From positions 1 through 8,536 of the forward strand of contig JBBRWO010000090.1 of NCBI GenBank assembly GCA_038249135.1: 8,536 bases of DNA, given 5' to 3'. The notes under the pieces are model-generated. The model was not told the origin of the DNA, searched no databases, and worked only from the letters and a program-made list of their open reading frames with translations. This document shows, in pieces, positions 6,231 to 8,536 of the stretch. Both the position numbers and the translations under genes were made by a program. How positions within the stretch are numbered: position 1 is the first letter of the stretch; the number at the start of each line of letters is the position of its first letter. The DNA comes from JBBRWO01 sp038249135 (GTDB taxonomy: Bacteria > Actinomycetota > Coriobacteriia > Anaerosomatales > JAAXUF01).

Positions 6231-6307
6231 GACGTCGTCGCGGGCGCTCGCGTAGTCGCCTGTTGTCGCTATCACCTCTACGACACCAGCCTCGGAGGCC
6301 ACAACGT

Positions 6308-7456
6308 ATGCGTTACGTCACTGCCGGCGAATCTCACGGCCGTTCATTAAGCGCAATCGTCACCGGGGTGCCTGCGGGCATCCCGATTCATCCTGAGCTG
6401 ATCGACTTGGATCTCGCGCGCCGCCAGTCAGGGTATGGACGAGGCGGACGTCAGCGTATCGAGACCGATCGGGCAACGATTCTGTCCGGCGTTCGGTTTG
6501 GACTTACCCTTGGCACGCCAGTATCACTCGCCGTCGCGAATCGCGATTGGGACAACTGGCTTGATGTCATGGCCGTGACAGGAGCCAAACCCGACGGCAT
6601 TCGCGAGACCGCTCCTCGTCCCGGACACGCTGACCTCTCCGGGGTGATGAAGATCGGCTCGGATGACACACGCGATATTCTTGAGCGCGCGAGTGCGAGA
6701 GAGACCGCTGCCCGTGTGGCGGCGGGTGGTATCGCCAAATCACTGTTGCGTGCCCTCGGCGTGGAGATATCGTCGTTCGTAGTTTCGGTGGGCGGCGTCG
6801 CGCTGCCGGCCGACTTCGATACTTCTGCGGCCGACATGGCCGTTGTCGAAGCGAGCGAGATGCGCTGCCCGGTTCCAGATGTGGGCAATGCCATGATGGC
6901 CGCCATCGACGCTGCCAGGTCAGACGGCGAATCCCTTGGCGGCGTGTTCATCGTCACCGCAAGAGGACTGGTTCCGGGACTGGGTTCATATGCCGAGGCA
7001 TCAGATCGGCTCGATGCACGTCTCGCCGCTGCCGTTGTCTCGATTCCGGCCGTCAAGGGCTTCGAAATCGGTGACGGCTTCGCTGCCGCCCGAGTGCGCG
7101 GGAGCGAAGCGCACGACGAAATCGTGTTCGCTGATGGCACTTTCAGTCGACCGACGAATCGCGCTGGTGGCTTAGAGGGTGGCATGACGAACGGCGAGCA
7201 GCTCATAGTGCGCGCAGCGATGAAGCCGATTCCGACCCTCATGCGCCCTCTCGCGAGTGTCGACCTCGATACACTTGAGGTCGTGGATGCGAGTCGCGAG
7301 AGAAGTGATGTGTGTGCTGTCCCCGCAGCGGCGGTGGTTGCCGAGGCGGAAGTAGCCTTCGTTCTGGCCGCGGCCTACCTGGACAAGTTCGGGCGCGACG
7401 CCCTAAGCGACATCGTCGAAGCCCGCGACCGGTATCTGGAGCGGATCACTCGATGA
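6308..7456 (+). CDS. aroC: Chorismate synthase
   Basis: A 382-residue full-length chorismate synthase. It converts 5-enolpyruvylshikimate-3-phosphate to chorismate with reduced FMN in the cytoplasm, the last shikimate step. Signatures visible: AGESHG (6-11) with catalytic His10; SGYGRGGRQRIETD (41-54); RPGHADLSG (104-112) with catalytic His107; SARETAARVAAGGIAK (129-144); GGLEGGMTNGEQLIVRAAMK (287-306); RSDVCAVPAAAVVAEA (332-347). ATG 6308 is preceded by GGAGG (6294-6298) at 9 bases. A longer reading from TTG 6263 is less likely, since the protein family begins right at this Met. The RBS lies in a short GCCT/AGGC palindrome (6289-6299), too small to make much of. The 77-base gap after the PilP-like gene has no terminator, so read-through from the pil genes is likely. 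Confidence 0.98.
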   Translation: MRYVTAGESHGRSLSAIVTGVPAGIPIHPELIDLDLARRQSGYGRGGRQRIETDRATILSGVRFGLTLGTPVSLAVANRDWDNWLDVMAVTGAKPDGIRETAPRPGHADLSGVMKIGSDDTRDILERASARETAARVAAGGIAKSLLRALGVEISSFVVSVGGVALPADFDTSAADMAVVEASEMRCPVPDVGNAMMAAIDAARSDGESLGGVFIVTARGLVPGLGSYAEASDRLDARLAAAVVSIPAVKGFEIGDGFAAARVRGSEAHDEIVFADGTFSRPTNRAGGLEGGMTNGEQLIVRAAMKPIPTLMRPLASVDLDTLEVVDASRERSDVCAVPAAAVVAEAEVAFVLAAAYLDKFGRDALSDIVEARDRYLERITR

Positions 7457-7971
7457 GTCACGTGCTTCTGATCGGGTTCATGGGCGCCGGCAAATCCACG
7501 GTCGCCAAACTCCTGGCCCAGCGGCTCGGCATGCCATGCGTGGACCTCGACCAGCTCGTCGAGACTGGTGACGGACGCACGATCGCGCAGATCTTCGCCG
7601 AGAACGGCGAGCTCGGATTTCGCCAGCGCGAGAGCGCTGCCCTCGCTTCCTTGGGGGACGAACAGGACAGTGTGGTCGCGTGTGGCGGGGGTGTCGTGAC
7701 CCGGGACGAGAACCGCGCGATGCTGGGGACGCTGGGCTTCGTGGTCTACTTACGGGTCACCGCCGAGGAAATGCTCGCGCGGGTGGGGGAGGACCCTCGC
7801 AGACCGCTGCTCGCGGGAGGCGGTGGTGTGATTGCGGCCACGGCCTTGCTCGAGGCGAGAGAGTCGTTGTATTCGGCGGTTGCGGATGCGGTCGTGGACA
7901 CAGTCGATCGTTCGCCTGATGCCGTGGTAGACGAGATAGTCGGACACCTGAGAGGCAGAGCCGCATCATGA
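7453..7971 (+). CDS. aroK: Shikimate kinase
   Basis: A 172-residue P-loop kinase that phosphorylates shikimate to shikimate-3-phosphate using ATP. Walker A is GFMGAGKST (8-16). D31/D33 in VDLDQL correspond to the DxD pair that binds magnesium and shikimate. FRQRE (56-60) supplies the shikimate-binding Arg57 and Glu60, and GGGVV (78-82) is the glycine-rich substrate loop. The lid carries RRPLL (116-120), and AREsLY-type residues (135-140) follow. All catalytic residues are intact. The start ATG overlaps the aroC stop by 4 bases (ATGA), which fixes it and implies coupled translation. aroL cannot be told from aroK by sequence alone. Confidence 0.97.
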   Translation: MSHVLLIGFMGAGKSTVAKLLAQRLGMPCVDLDQLVETGDGRTIAQIFAENGELGFRQRESAALASLGDEQDSVVACGGGVVTRDENRAMLGTLGFVVYLRVTAEEMLARVGEDPRRPLLAGGGGVIAATALLEARESLYSAVADAVVDTVDRSPDAVVDEIVGHLRGRAAS

Positions 7972-8536
7972 GCGTTCAGCGGATCCACGTCGGAGTTGTG
8001 GGATCAGAATACGACGTCGTCATTGGCGATGGCGTCATTGAGACGTGCGGCAAGCTGCTCTCCGGCGTCACTGACGCGCAACGCATCTCGCTCGTGACTG
8101 ATACATCCGTGGGCGAGCTCCACGGACCGCGAGTTTCAGCGAATCTTGCAAGTGCGGGATTCGAGGTACACGCACTCTCCATAGCACCCGGCGAACTCTC
8201 GAAGAACTGGGAGGTTGCGGGTCAGCTACTCGAAGCGATGGCGCACGATGGCATCGAGCGCGGTGATGTGGTCGTTGCTCTGGGCGGTGGCGTTGTAGGC
8301 GACATCGCGGGATTCGCTGCTGCCACGTACTTGCGTGGGGTCGACTTCGTGCAGATTCCGACCACACTCCTAGCCCAGGTCGACTCGTCGATCGGCGGAA
8401 AGACCGGGGTGGATCTGTCCTCCGGCAAGAACCTGGTAGGAGCCTTCAAGCAACCGCTTGTGGTACTCACTGATCCCAGTGTGCTCTCGACGTTATCCGA
8501 GGCAGAGTGGCAGAGCGGCCTGGCCGAGGCGGCCAA
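7968..8536 (+). CDS. aroB: 3-dehydroquinate synthase (3' partial)
   Basis: The first 189 codons run to the window edge; the full family length is about 350-370. AroB converts 3-deoxy-D-arabino-heptulosonate 7-phosphate to 3-dehydroquinate using NAD+ and a divalent metal, the second shikimate step. Visible motifs: VTDTSV (43-48); the NAD-binding GDVVVALGGGVVGDIAGF (99-116); TYLRGVDFVQIPTTLLAQVD (120-139); SSIGGKTGVDLSSGKNLVGA (140-159); and QSGLAEAA at the edge, where the family's metal-binding Glu-Lys region begins. ATG 7968 overlaps the aroK stop by 4 bases (ATGA). No truncation or frameshift is seen in the visible part. Confidence 0.97.
   Translation, partial: MSVQRIHVGVVGSEYDVVIGDGVIETCGKLLSGVTDAQRISLVTDTSVGELHGPRVSANLASAGFEVHALSIAPGELSKNWEVAGQLLEAMAHDGIERGDVVVALGGGVVGDIAGFAAATYLRGVDFVQIPTTLLAQVDSSIGGKTGVDLSSGKNLVGAFKQPLVVLTDPSVLSTLSEAEWQSGLAEAA

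Noticed and set aside
6451..7242. 263-codon open frame on the minus strand opposite aroC
   Set aside because: aroC is intact with all signatures; the antisense product is Ser/Pro/Ala/Arg-rich low-complexity, as expected from a high-G+C shadow frame.

Overview
The window is a dense chromosomal stretch of moderately high G+C with every gene on the + strand. It carries a type IV pilus (T4P) assembly cluster followed directly by shikimate-pathway genes. Order: end of pilB (extension ATPase), pilC (platform protein), a small type IV pilin, a rho-independent terminator, pilD (prepilin peptidase), then pilM, pilN, pilO and a PilP/GspC-like membrane protein, then aroC, aroK and the first part of aroB. 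No mobile element, CRISPR array, tRNA or rRNA was seen, and no intergenic gap exceeds about 210 bases.

Layout. Positions 1-1515 hold pilB and pilC. A 127-base spacer (1516-1642) contains three hairpins in a row and leads into the pilin, whose Shine-Dalgarno lies just after the last hairpin. A strong terminator at 2009-2045 closes that block. pilD follows at about 2131-2970 and has no ordinary start codon that fits its ribosome binding site. A 210-base gap with hairpins and a TTGACA promoter candidate precedes pilM (TTG start). pilM/pilN abut, and pilN/pilO and pilO/pilP-like lie 11-12 bases apart. The aro genes overlap by 4 bases at each junction (ATGA), so they are translationally coupled.

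How the genes fit together. PilD cleaves and methylates the prepilin in the membrane. PilB drives polymerisation on PilC. PilM (cytoplasmic, actin-like) binds the N-terminal tail of PilN, and PilN/PilO plus the PilP-like protein form the alignment complex. AroC, AroK and AroB catalyse three steps of chorismate synthesis and have no known mechanistic link to pili. Proteobacteria such as Pseudomonas have the comparable order pilMNOPQ-aroK-aroB. Here no secretin gene (pilQ) lies between the PilP-like gene and the aro genes, and aroC takes that place.

Organism. The absence of a secretin at its usual place, the small cysteine-containing pilin, GTG/TTG starts and the aroC-aroK-aroB order suggest a Gram-positive-type (monoderm) bacterium. 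A deep actinobacterial lineage (Coriobacteriia-like) or a high-G+C clostridial relative would fit. This is inference from gene content, not a demonstrated assignment. I found no clearly new system. The points most worth a second look are the pilD start, the hairpin block before the pilin, and the PilP/GspC-like protein without a visible secretin.
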